From contig JACBWW010000004.1 of the NCBI GenBank assembly GCA_020086605.1, forward strand, positions 33,658,194 through 33,722,193: 64,000 bases of DNA, given 5' to 3'. Below the pieces are notes generated by a model. That model searched no databases. It saw only the letters and a program-made list of their open reading frames with translations, and had not been told where the DNA came from. A program made the position numbers and the translations under genes. Shown here piece after piece: positions 1 to 11,922 of this stretch. This DNA is from Lanius collurio (lineage: Eukaryota > Chordata > Aves > Passeriformes > Laniidae). The first letter of the stretch is position 1; each line of letters starts with the position of its first letter.

Positions 1-3000
1 ATTGGCAAGTTGATCAACTATGTGCTCAGCCTACACAAGACACAATGATGCAGAAAGTTCTTGTCCCAGATAAGAAAGAAACAGGAGGGAAATGGGAGCT
101 AAGGGTAAAGAATAGAGAGACTCATATTTTTCAAGTATTACATTCCATTCTGTAGGGGTTACAGACAGGACTGAAGCTTAAAGAAGGATCTGAGTAAGAC
201 AGCAATAACCTGGAGACAAGACATCTGCAGCTCTCACTTTTCCTGATCCCATCTGATTTTTGGGTCATTCCTGGTCCAGGTCTGACCAGTGAAAACAAGG
301 ATCCAACAGCATGTCACTGCAAGGTTTGATCACATGCCCTCAGAGACCAGCACCTAGCTGGCTGCTGGAGGGTTCTTTGGACCTTTTGACTTCTGAATGC
401 CAGAAATTACAGAATCGATAGTGCTTGGGAATGGCCTTTGCTGAGGTAGTTTGTTGGCCAGGCAAACCTAAGCACCAAATGAATTAGCTGCACAACAAAA
501 CATCTTCCTCTTTCTCCAGGTTCCTAACCCTTACATACTTGTCAGAAAATCCTTTGCAGTAATCCAGCAAAGTTGAACTTGCCTTGGATTTCCAGAATTC
601 CAAGGGAGGACAACAGGAGGTGAAGAAGGGTCAAAACAATTCTAAAAAGACACAATGAACTCTGCCCAAAGGGGGGTGGTCCACAAGGAAGTGTAAGACC
701 AGTATTTTGGTGGTTATCTGAGCAGCTCACTGGGAGAGGCCCTCAGTAAAAGAGTGAATTTGGTTTAACATCTTAATATATTGTTTTAAAAACACATTTC
801 ATTAAAAGCATGTATTCATCATTAGTGCTTCAGAAGCAAAGAGGGCAGGGTGTAACCCAGCTGAGGAAAAGAAGAGAGAGAAACATGCCCTGCAAATTCA
901 CAAATGTTTTCTGCTGTATCCACATGGGAAAGAAATTTCAGAGTTTATTCCATGTATTGTGGGCTGCCACAGCTTGGTGAGGCTAAGAGGGAGGTTTCAC
1001 TCCAGGTTCTCCTGAATGCTGACCATGCTGTTTTTCAGGGCTGTCTCTGCAACAGTACAGGGAAGATGATTTGAAGCCAAGGAGGTCAGAACTAGGTTTC
1101 ACACTTCCAGACATTTGGAATACAGATTTACTTTCTTAAGCCTAGTAAGATAAAATGCAATATTCTTTTTCTGCCAACAATAAAACCAATAGATCTACCC
1201 ATAAAATTACCACCTCTTTAATTCCCAGACTTTTAATTCATATCTCCACTGACAGAAACTTGCTTGCAACATAGAACAAAGCTCATGTAAAACATTAGTT
1301 CCTCCTACCAACATGGTAACTCCGGGCTTATGATGTCTGGGAAGAATAAGCCATGCTACTCACCCTACCTTCCAATCATCCCTAGAAGTATTGCTTTCTC
1401 TATGTTTTGTACAGCACTAAACCCACTGCTGGTTCTAAACAAAGACAATGAGAACACCAATGATGATACTAATTCTTCTAGCCAGGTCACATTCCCACTC
1501 TGACCAGAACACGCCTTTCCAGCTGTTAAAAGAACAGATTGCAGGGAGAAGGGAAAAAGCAACTTCTGCAACACTTGCTCTATTTCTGAGCAAAGAAGCA
1601 GGGTGACTTCTTAAAGCCCTTAGCACTGGGCTGAGAGCCAGGACCATCTCTGATATGAGATTCCTTTGTGGTCCCATCTCTTCCCTTATAACAAAGATGT
1701 AAAAGCCACTTGTTTCCCACCAATGACATAAGAATTAGTTAATATCTTGATGATGGTTTGGAAATACAAAACCACAGCCATTATGACAGCTTCCCAAAGA
1801 GAAGTTTTAGTACAAACTCATTCTATCTCAAATATTACATGAGAAAAAAACCCCAAACCAATACAAACCCAAAAGACAAGCTTGAGCTTTAAGTCATCAG
1901 AGAGTTTAAATATGTCCTTGATTGGAACCTCTTACAGCAGGTAGGAAAAAACCCAATTCTCTTCCATCTTTAGCAAACACCAATTCCCCTTACACCCTAC
2001 TGTTGGTAATTGGGCAGAGATAACTCCAATTTACTGTGTCTACACAGCAGCATCCTTGTTAGCGTCAGTGCAGTCCTGGGAATGCTCCTTGCCTATTGGC
2101 TGATACTGTTGCAGAGCCAGGAGAAAAAGCATCCAAACAGGATCAGTGAGAGAGAATGAAACTACCTAAGCAGCATCAAAATGTCTAAGATCATTTTTCT
2201 GCCAAGTAATGATTAACTGAAGGCATCCTTTTACAGACTGGAACACAAATGCTGTAACAATTGGGCTATAAAATTCTGTACTTATTTACTTGGATGCTGG
2301 AGACAAGCAGATGCCTCAGGAAAGCAGTAACAGCTGTTTTAACATTTCCTGGCTGGTTAACTGTGCTCAAATTTAAATGTGGCTACTAGTGAATTTCATT
2401 TCCATCCTCTCCTGAATCAGCAAAGAAAACACAAGGACTGTCAAGTCTCCAGGCATAGCCTCCTACCTCCAAATAGTGCAGAACTTCCAAGAGAGCTCAG
2501 GTTAACACAGAAATAAGAGCATGAGAACCACAAAGACTCAGCACACCTATCCTTGGAGATGGTATCTTATCAGGAATGCTCAATGCTTCAGAAGATGATG
2601 TTAAGAGTCACCCAGGTGTTCAACTAAAGACCATCATGTTCCAAAAAGCAGTTTCTTCTGAATATCTGGCTGTTAGCTGATGGCTCACATTTTATAGAAA
2701 GCTCATGTTCAGTCAGTTTTTTCTCTTCAACCCTTGAAATAGACAGTCCTTTGTTTAAATGCTATGGATTGCTGCCCAATGGTAATGACCCCTTTGGTAA
2801 CTGGATTGATGGAAGGACATTTTTTAGTATGATCCATTTTGACGCTGTTTGCCCAGCTGTCTCTCTGCCACTTCTGCTAACTTATCCTTCCAGCTCTGCT
2901 AGCTCCAGAACAGAACTCAAACATCTAAAGACAGAGTTAGGGTTATCACTGGTTCAGCTGAGAAGTGCATGTAAGAGTCACTTTCCCAACTGAGACAAAT

Positions 3001-4527
3001 GTGAGAACTCAGGATGTCAGTTCTGAGCTCAGAGCTGAGAACAGTGCACACTCCTACAGAAGGAATGAAAGTCCTTAAAGGGCAGAAGGGCAACCTAAAG
3101 GAGAGGGAATAAAACAGCTCCAAGAACCCCACAGAAGCCCACTTGGCTGGGGCAGCAAAGAAACCCTCTCAGGCTAGTGAGTGTCTGAAGTATTCACTTG
3201 CTCAGAAATGCATCCTTGAAATGCAAAGCTTTTCTATCTTCCACTACAAACAGCTGAGCAGGTCTGACTCGCCACCCAACACATGCTCTCAAGGCCACCA
3301 CACCAGGGACACTGCCTCACCTCATGTGTGCAATGGATGAACTCTGCTCCCACTGGAAGTAAAGGGAGTTTTCCTGGTACTTCCAGTGGAAATGGGCTTT
3401 GCCCAAATGTGTATATGCAGTAGTGAAACTAGACAGCTCTGGGACACAACCCAACGTGACCGGAATCAGCACCCTAAACTGAGCCAGATCCCACAATCAG
3501 GAAGCACAAGGCAGGCTCTGCTGTCTAGAGTGAAAAGATCACACATTAGAGATGCACTTCTTAAACAGGAGGAGAAAACGGAGGGCGATTTCAGTCCAAC
3601 TCACTGTCTTTCATTCTCAAGCTTGAATCAGTCTGTATCACAGAACTGGTAAAGCCTTAAACAAGCACACTGCCAGCTGCTTTTCTCTGGGTTACAAACA
3701 CATGGAAGAATGGGAGAGAGATGGTAACAGCAGAGACAAGCCTGGGAGATCCTTCAGGTGGGGCAAGACCCAGCACTGTAGGATTTGATTCTCTTTAGAC
3801 TTTAGCCAGTAGATGTAAGGTATAACCTATGGAAACTGTCCCATTAGATTTTAGAACACAAACACAGCAGAATGTCATCATAAATAAGCAAAGTCTGTGT
3901 TAAAAAATTCTAAGTACACAGCATTTTCTCCAGTTCTGACACCTTTTTAATAGAAATCACTTGTTTAGGAAACAAATAGCACTTTTGTAATTTTTTTTAC
4001 AATGTTTCTTACCTTGATCTTATTTTAAGTAACACTAGGAAGACCTCAATATCTTTTATTTTCCTTTTTAATTTAAAAAAGTTGTTTTTTTTTTTCCCCC
4101 AGATACAAAGATTTTGCCCTTGCATAAAAAAACAGTGCCCAAAACGATGACACAAGGACTCACAAAGACTCACTGTATCTCACTGACACTATTACTTCTA
4201 ATCTATACCATGCAAGGTCCCATCTACCTCTTTAATTAGACTGTCAGCCTGAAAAACAGCTTTTCTATTCCTTATTTAGTTCTTGTTACCAAAAGAAGAG
4301 AAAGGAAGTGAAAGAAAAGGACATTTCTCTGTTGAGTTCACACATCTGGGTTATGTGCTACTTTGTTCAGGATATTTTGTTGTTTATAAATACAGAAAAG
4401 GGATGGAATCTCATTTTCAAGTAATTGATGCACATTTGCTCTTGGGACACCTCCATCCAATGCTCCAAGCTGACCCTGGATTCTGGCCCTCTATTTTCCC
4501 ATTCCCAACACAGACTTTCTGGATGAG

Positions 4528-4645
4528 TGTGAGGACCCACAGGCTCTCAGGCACATGGTGTGATTCTTGGGGTGTCCTGCGTAGGGCCAGGAGCTGGACT
4601 TGATGATCCTGATGGGTCCCTTCAAACTCAGTATATTCTATGATT
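4528..4645 (+). mobile_element. CR1 LINE 3' end fragment
   Basis: The segment ends with the familiar avian CR1 tail: gagctggacttgatgatcc, then tgggtcccttcaaactcag and tattctatgatt. It is plus-oriented, truncated at its 5' side and diverged. The single unknown base of the window (N at 4646) sits at its terminal short repeat. Confidence 0.85.
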
Positions 4646-5113
4646 NACTGACCAAGTCACTTGAGCTTTGTGTTTTCATTCTTCTGAGCAGCACATCATA
4701 GGTCAGGCTGTTTTCTTATGTTACCCACCTGGGGTACCAAAGGCCACGTGGGTGACCAAGCAATGTACTGCGATAGACAGCACACAGCTTCAGACTGCCT
4801 GTTAGCAGCAATCCTTTGCAATTTCTGGAGCTCCACAGAAGGGTTAGGAGTACAATAGTTTACTTCTTCATCTTGTAATCACAATGCAATTAAAAACAAA
4901 ATATTAAAATAAACTTGCTCATTTTAATTGTGCATTTTCACAGAGAGTGATCTGGAAGGAAGAACCATGAAACTGTTCTCTTACACTCATTATACTGATG
5001 CTGGATGATATTATTAAAGAGATCACTGAAGACAACCTTTCTGATGTTTGATCTATATAAGCAAACAGGGGCCTATATTTGTTCTATCTTTTGAGGTAGG
5101 CTTGTGCAAATGT

Positions 5114-5123
5114 TTTATTTATT
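5114..5123 (-). promoter_or_regulatory. Overlapping AATAAA poly(A) signals in intron
   Basis: On the minus strand the sequence AATAAATAAA gives two overlapping canonical hexamers. They lie about 65 nt beyond the stop codon (5188-5190) of the frame that reads through the PHD exon donor. A further AATAAA is at 5356-5361 inside that frame. This could support intronic polyadenylation, but such hexamers are common in AT-rich DNA. Confidence 0.35.
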
Positions 5124-5490
5124 TGTCCAGAAGAATATACTAATAACTTTTGAAGAAACAATAAGCTTAAAATGAACAGTTGAATTTCTATGGGTTGTAG
5201 ATAATCTTTCCCAATAGTCTGCATACTTTGACCCAGAAAAAGAGTAAAAACATAAGGGTAACAAATAAAGACCCCAAATTGGGAAGCAAGACCCAACAGT
5301 TTTGAATTAGCACATCTTCCAACAGAGGTAATAATTCAATGAAATTCACACAAGCTTTATTGCACATCAAATAGACTTGTTCACTGTCAGGCTGTCTTGG
5401 TCTAAGTAACCCAAACAATCTGGTTATTTTCTTGAACACCAAAAAATCCTCATATGCATTGTACATAACTCCCCGTCTGTCAAACAATAC

Positions 5491-5646
5491 CTGGTCTTGA
5501 CATTTGGGACAGATCCACATGCCCTTGGGAATGGTTTTCAGAGGCGGGTCCAGACAATCCAGGTGATAAACACGTGAACACGTGTCACACATCAGCAACT
5601 GCCCACTTTTTCTGCAAACGCTGCAAAAATCCTCATGGATATCACC
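5491..5646 (-). CDS. PHF21A: PHF21A PHD-finger exon
   Basis: This 156-nt exon encodes 52 residues, [11 protein letters not shown] to ICPKCQDQ, phase 0 at both ends. The C4HC3 zinc ligands are all present: Cys 8, 11, 20, 23, His 28, Cys 31, 46 and 49 of the exon, with the Trp two residues before the last Cys pair. This is the PHD finger that reads the unmodified H3 N-terminus. The acidic residues just before the first Cys and the LLM before the third Cys are typical of the H3K4me0 pocket. The acceptor is TTTTGTAG|GGTGAT. The donor CAG|GTATTG is weak at +5 and +6. Human has Arg for Lys in the last CPxC. It is the most 3' coding exon found in the window. Confidence 0.96.
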
Positions 5647-8600
5647 CTACAAAATTGAGAGGAAAGAGTTTGGGTGAGAGAACACGAGAGAGAGAAGGCA
5701 AAAAGTGAACTTTGGCCTCTGATATCTACATCTTAGTTGAATTCAAAGTTTACAGCACTAAGTGTTTCTAAGGGGATTCCAAAAGGTCAAGCCCTTTTCA
5801 GACTGTGAAACAGGAAAACCGTGCCAGATATCAGAAATACTGACATCTGTCCTCCCAAACACTTTCTCTGTCCTCCCAAGGCAAAATGGTATGGCAACCA
5901 TGTATTACCATAGGTTTTCTTAAGGACTGCTACCACATAGCCTTTCTTCAAGATTCCCTCTTTATCCTGATCTTTTTATTTGCCTGAAGTGATGAGCTAC
6001 CCACTTCCCTAACCCTCCTGATTTTTGGATGTAAGCCCAGCTCCACTCCAGGAATGCTGATTAGGCTGTCTCTCGCCAGTAATAGTATGTAAGAAACCCC
6101 AACTGAGCGACTTAAAAGAACAGTCAAATATTTAGGTCACCTTTAAAAATGAAACCATAAGGAAAAGGTGTTGTGCTTCTAAATTAAAAAGAATAGAATG
6201 AATTATGTTCTGAGACAGTTGTTTTTACTTCACTTGGGCTACCTCAAGTAGCATCAAAACAGCTGTGGCTCAAAACTTTCTCATTCTCTATAGAGACTGG
6301 ATTGTTTCATCACTAAAACAGACTGAGAGCCAGGACAAAAAAATACCAAGAGAGATTTTTCTAACATTTTTTTAAAAAGAAAGAATTGAAAACATGACTG
6401 GCCATGCCTTTAAAAACAACCAGGTTTAGTTACTATTGCCTTTCCATCAGAGATAATTCTTTCCTACAGCCATTAACATCCCAAAAAGGTAGGTCTGATT
6501 TTTGTTTCTTTTTCTTCTTTCTCTCTTCTACTGTTTTGATTTGACTTTTGGATATTTGAACAAAGAGGCATGATAGAAAGATGGCTCAGCATTCATAGAG
6601 GAAGCAAGGGGCAGCCCACCCTCTCCTCTGACCACTGGGCTATCCTGGCAACTCCTCATATTCAAGGCCCCATCTGGCATCTGAAGTAAACATTTGTCAC
6701 TGACTTATAATGAAGTTTCATACATCCCCCCCAGATCTGCAAGGCTGCAATTTGTGTGTTGAGCAGAACTATGGGTACACACTCCCCTGTATGAAATACC
6801 AGCATATGCAAGGTTTCATTTTGGCACAGATCATCTCTTCATGTGTGCAAATAATTTCTATCAGTTTGGAGGGATATGAGATTTGGTCATGGACTCCCAC
6901 ATTAAGGTGCCAGGCAAGAAAAATTACAGTAGTCTCCACTCCACTATGGATATCATAATACACAAGTAAAAAGAATGGCACACGAGCAATCTGCTCAGGT
7001 TCCTACTTCCCAGCTCTACTGCTGCTGAGGCCCTTCTTCAAAGGGAAGGCTACTCTTGATTCCCAAGGTTAACACTGATTTCATGTTCTGTAAAGGATCA
7101 ATCTTCGGTGAATTTTCAGTGCCATGTTTTGGATCCATTATTCCCAGGGACCGCTGAGAGCTGAGTTATAGTAGTACTTCATCCTTTAACACCAAAGAGT
7201 TCCTCAGTGTTAAATGAAGATCTAAATGACTGACATTTCATGCTTCTTGTGATGTGTTATAGCCAGGCTGGGAAGAACTTCTTTCCCCCTATCAACCATT
7301 CTCTGAATACAAGGAAAAGGCAACAGGTAAGAGATGTCATATAAGCTAAAATAAAATCCTCCTCAAGATAAGGAAAAGTTTAAGAGGGGAATTTTCTCAT
7401 TTTAGGAAAAAATTTCTGTTCTAGAGACTTATGTATCTTAAGAGGCTTCAGTTGCCACAGGCTACACAATGGCTCTTGGTAACGAAGTGCAAAACTACTG
7501 GTGTGCTGAAAACAAAACTTGTTATGTCTCATACCCTGCAGAAAGAGACCTACAAAAGAGACATGTGCTGTTTCTTCTTGAGGGGGAGACACTCAGAAGT
7601 TTAGACCCAGAACATAACAAATTCAGCTGAATACTGCAAAGCCTGTAGTGATACAGGTGACCAGTGGGCAGTGCAGCTGAATGCATGGAGATGACAACAC
7701 ACACGCACAAAATTCACGGTTCTGTTTTTGGTAATGCAAAATTCAGGGCATTTCCTCAGCATTAACAACTGTCCTTATCAAAATCCCAGCCAGTGTTTGA
7801 TTCCAAAGAAATCCTTCAGGTCTTATGAGCAGTTAATAAATATGTGCATAAAAGGGAGGCTGGATTTGGTGATGTGACATGCACCCCACCAACCTAAGCT
7901 TCTGAAGCAGCTTTGTGTAGTCTACAGCCAGCCAACTTAGGCTAGAGCAGAGCTCACTGAGGCTTCTCTGACATGCTACAGGCTGAAGGGACTGAAGAAC
8001 AATTTCAGAACAGATACCATAAAAGGTGATTTAATGTCACTTTCTGCTCTACTTCCTGTTCACAAGGGATTAGGAAAATAAATTTAAGCTTTCTGGACAG
8101 CTAACAGTTTTCTTTATTTTGATAAAGTGTCTAGAGCAGCAGGGCCTGGTTTTAGGCAATAGAACTGAATAATACAGTATCAAATGTATTTTGTGCTTGG
8201 GTATGTAATATCTATACATATATGTACATTTCACTGGCATAACATGGGAAAACTAAATATTCTGCAACAGGAATTGTTCATGACCATATCAATAAAGATT
8301 ATCATAATGTATGATGTAAATGAATTAAATTATCAGAAGCAATACTAATTCTGTCATTTCCTAACTTTTACAGGCCTGACTTTGCAATCTGAATGTTCTA
8401 CAATGCTCCTCTCAAGTGAAACACTGTTTTGATGTGTTTACTAATAAAAAGGCATTTTGTGACCAAAGACTTGCATCATCACTAAAATGGAGATTTTTGC
8501 ACAATTCTTACTGCTGAGTAATTGATCTTCAAAGGCAATTGTCACCTTCCAGGTGAATATGCCACTACTGCATGAGGGAGAGCCACACATAACCAAGTGG

Positions 8601-9964
8601 CTCATAGACAACAGTCAAATAAGAAAAAAAAAGCAAGAGAGAGAGAAAAAGAGGTTTTGTTCAATCCTGCCTACTTCATTCTTTCCTTCCTTTTCCCAGG
8701 TTCTAGCCCTACTTTCTACCCCTCCATCCTTATCACCAAAACCATCTTAAGTTTCTGCTTCATCCTCCCTTCAAAATTTCTCCCTGTCATTCAGAGAGTA
8801 ACATTTCAGGATAAATTCAGGCACGCTGTTCTGGTCCACTGTGCCTGATGTCAAGTGCTTGGCCTGATTTGCAATTTTCATAGGGTGGCTAAACACATAG
8901 ATTACTCAAGTGCTAAATCAAATTTCCATTCTAAAGCCTATAGGAATTAGGCCCTTAATGCAAAAACATTTTAAAGATAGGCAAAGCTACAGTTTTCTTC
9001 TTTATCTGTCTGATGAATTGCTCAATTATTTTAACTGAGACTTCTGAAATAGCCCTTTCCTTAGGCACGCACCCGTGTTTTCATTTTTAAGTGTTCAAAA
9101 GTTCCAAATCAGAGTAACTACAGAAAACATTTTCTGTCCTATCTAGAATAGAGACTTTTCCATATTCACATCATCTGCTAACACTGTAGACCCTCTTCAA
9201 CACGACATGATCTGGCCTCACTGCCAAAAGAAGTGATCCTGATTTCTCCTGTTTTCTCTGTATGCCTATTCATTTCACCCTGCATGAAGCTGGCACAAGA
9301 ACATTTGTGTCTACAAAATTAACTGGATTAGGGCATGATCGTGGCTAAGACTAACAGCTTTTAACTATGTCAGTTCCCTGATGCAGATCACTACATGGCC
9401 TCAGATATGTCTGTGCTGAAACAACACAGGACACGTGAGGCATTTAAGGGATGAGAAAAGACTGCTGGTGACAGGCAGGATAGCTGTCCTCTGGCATAAA
9501 CTGTGGCATGAGCATTTCAGTGGATTCTGTATTCTCCTTTGATTTGAGTTGCAAGGTCCTTAAATGTCAAAGAACTAATCCTCCTCTTTGTCTTTACCAC
9601 CAGCATGACTTGTATCATTGCTGTTTAAATCCAGAGTACTTTTCCAGCACTATATTGCACTTTTCCAGCCAAGGATGCTAAAGATTTTTACAAGTATTGC
9701 TAAGTTCTCAAAACTCAGACAGGAAAAGCACACAACATGACAAATATATAAATAGAAGAAACCAAATCACAAAAAAGGAATGTGAGTGCACAAGCTTATA
9801 CAGCAATCTTATGAAAACATATTAAAAGAAGAGCATCTTCCATCTTATGATGGCAATTGGAAACCATCCCTTTCTTTACAATTAGCAAGTAAGAACTACA
9901 AGATGTGATGAAGAACAGATATTTACCTTCTTACTGATATTTTGCTGTCTCTGAAGATTCACAT

Positions 9965-10032
9965 TTTGTTTCATAGTTTATTTATATATTTATATATATT
10001 AGAAAAATAATATATTTATATATACTTAAAAA
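9965..10032. repeat. AT-rich TATA/TTTA tract
   Basis: Nearly pure A/T sequence made of irregular TATTTATATA units on both sides of a short A run. It is low-complexity, possibly slightly self-complementary. No function is implied. Confidence 0.6.
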
Positions 10033-10591
10033 TTTATGAGCACTTTGAAATATGTTTTCTACTTTCACATGTATTGTATCTTAAATGGAATTCAATACCA
10101 AGTATTTCTGAAAATTCTACCAAATTAGCCCAATTGAAAGTGAGTATGTATTGAATGTGACTTTAGTATAAAATTCTTTAGAAAAATCAAGCTCTTTAAA
10201 AATATTATTTCTGTTCCGTATGTATAAACTAAATGCCTTGTCTAGAAATGTTAAAAGGGATTTATATATGATTTTATAGGGGAAAGAGTGTTACTGTTCT
10301 GTATTATGATATGTTCAGGTAAAAGAGAATGTTTGTTACCTTTTAGGTAATCTTCCACTGTCTCCTTTAAATCACTTCAATTTTCATTAATGCATGTGTA
10401 CTAAAGCAATCCAGAACCTAGGCCTAAATACAATCCTAATTCAGAAAATTAAGAGTATTCAGAACTAGATTTGAATGCTAAGAAATTTATTCTTGATTTA
10501 GCTTGCTGCCATCAGGCACTGCAGAAAACAGGGCAACAACTCATCATGCTCTTTTGAGAGCTCTTACACAGTAGAAGAAGACTCAGCAGTA

Positions 10592-10800
10592 TACACACAT
10601 CAGAGATGGAAAAGACCCCCACCACATTATCCAGTCCTTCTCTTGGGGCCAGTGTAAAATATGTGCTCTTCAGCATATTTGCAAGTTATCTCTACTGCTT
10701 ATTTTTAAAAGTCCCCAGAGATGGAGCTATCCCACCTTATCTATGAGGGGCTGTCCCACATCCCATTCATTTGGCTGTCAGGAAAGGATTTTTGCAGTTA
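10592..10800 (-). mobile_element. Diverged CR1-like fragment
   Basis: Phrases such as gatggaaaagacccccacc, then cagtccttctcttggggcc and a later ggctgtcaggaaaggattt resemble the complement of the 3' part of CR1 seen elsewhere in the window, but much decayed. The limits are approximate. Confidence 0.4.
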
Positions 10801-11758
10801 AGTGCTATCCTGCTCTCTAAAATGACTATATAAAAGAGAACCTTGTGATTCCACATGCATATTCCCTCGGTATCAGAATTGCATCTATTTATTTCAGTGC
10901 TTCAGACACACACTTGTACTACTTCTATTCCTGTTGCCTCTGCAGAACAAATACAGTGGCAAGGAACTTCTATTCCCTGTTCTGTGTGGTCAGCTGGTCT
11001 CTCAGTCTATGTTCTCACAGTGGTGCAACTATAGAGATGAAAATAAAATAACCAACTTTTCCTTAAAGGCCATTTCAAATGGTTGGGCCACAAGTATATG
11101 TGACAATGTCTTTTCTAAAAGAAGGACTGCAGAAGGAGTTTGTAGCACTGGTACGAAGAAATAAGCAAGCACCTTTTGATTCTTAAGCTGTGCCCTGTAA
11201 ATCCCAGTCTTTAAAAGGCAAGCACTTAAATGAAAGTACACTCCAGCTCCTGAGAACTGTTTTACCCCCACTGAACAGTCACAACACTCTTTCTGCCAAA
11301 TCAGTGCTGCAAATGCTGCTCCTGACTGTTCTGCATGACGAAGCAGTTTTCATCCTTCTCTCATTACAGAAACACAGGTTTTTGTTATTATGGCCTGTAA
11401 TTAATACTTTTCATTCTCCTCTTCCCAACCCCCACCCCAGCTCTTTTTCATGGATGACAGATTCAATTCAGTCAGACAAGATCTCAGACACTACACAAAG
11501 GAAATGAGCTCATCTAGCATGCCTGGTGCCTCCCAATGTTTCAATCCACTGAAGGAGTTATAAATAAAATCTCAATAGGATAACAACATAGGTGCAGGAG
11601 GAAAAAGGGAACGGTGTTTAAGAAATGCTGGACTGTTTCATTGCACTGAATCAGGACAAATGATGGGTGAGATTAAAGAAACAAAATCTGCAATGATTTT
11701 CCTTGTGTCTGTTTTGCATAACTTTCTAAAAGTAACCCCCTCCCCAAGAGTTACTTAC

Positions 11759-11922
11759 GTCTGTGGAGCTGGGGCTAGGCAGGGACACAGGCTGAACAGC
11801 TGCGGGAAAAGTAAATGTGGTCTCTGTCTTTTCATTTTCAGGGGAGTCAGGATAACTGGACAGAGGGGACGTGGGGGTCAAAGCCCCGAACCCCAACACC
11901 GTGTTGTATTTAGGTGGACGAC
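11759..11922 (-). CDS. PHF21A: PHF21A AT-hook exon (alternative to microexon)
   Basis: This 164-nt exon holds two bases completing Gly and then 54 residues, [19 protein letters not shown] to [10 protein letters not shown]. The acceptor is ATATGTAG|GTCGTC after a long pyrimidine tract, and the donor GAC|GTAAGT, a full consensus. With the preceding exon it forms TRKRGRPPKYN, a canonical AT-hook that binds the minor groove of AT-rich DNA. The remainder is a Ser/Pro/Thr-rich linker to the PHD finger. It enters in phase 1 and leaves in phase 0. It is locally GC-rich compared with the flanking intron. Its acceptor lies only 64 nt downstream of the microexon donor. Confidence 0.95.

Larger units (their letters stand above)
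1..5490 (-). other. PHF21A: Intron after PHD exon (3' end outside window)
   Basis: This is AT-rich intronic sequence starting at the GTATTG donor of the PHD exon. I looked for the C-terminal coiled-coil exons (residues after CQDQ, such as KKEEAIPWPG) and did not find them, so they should lie below position 1. Identified contents are a CR1 tail at 4528-4645 with one undetermined base (N at 4646), a T-rich patch near 4086, and an in-frame read-through with poly(A) signals at 5114-5490. The rest shows no supported feature. Confidence 0.8.
5647..11758 (-). other. PHF21A: Intron between AT-hook and PHD exons
   Basis: This is 6.1 kb of AT-rich intron with GT..AG ends matching the flanking exons. 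It contains a CR1-like remnant (about 10592-10800) and an AT-only tract near 9.97-10.03 kb. Several short open frames in it have no recognisable product. Nothing else is supported. Confidence 0.85.
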
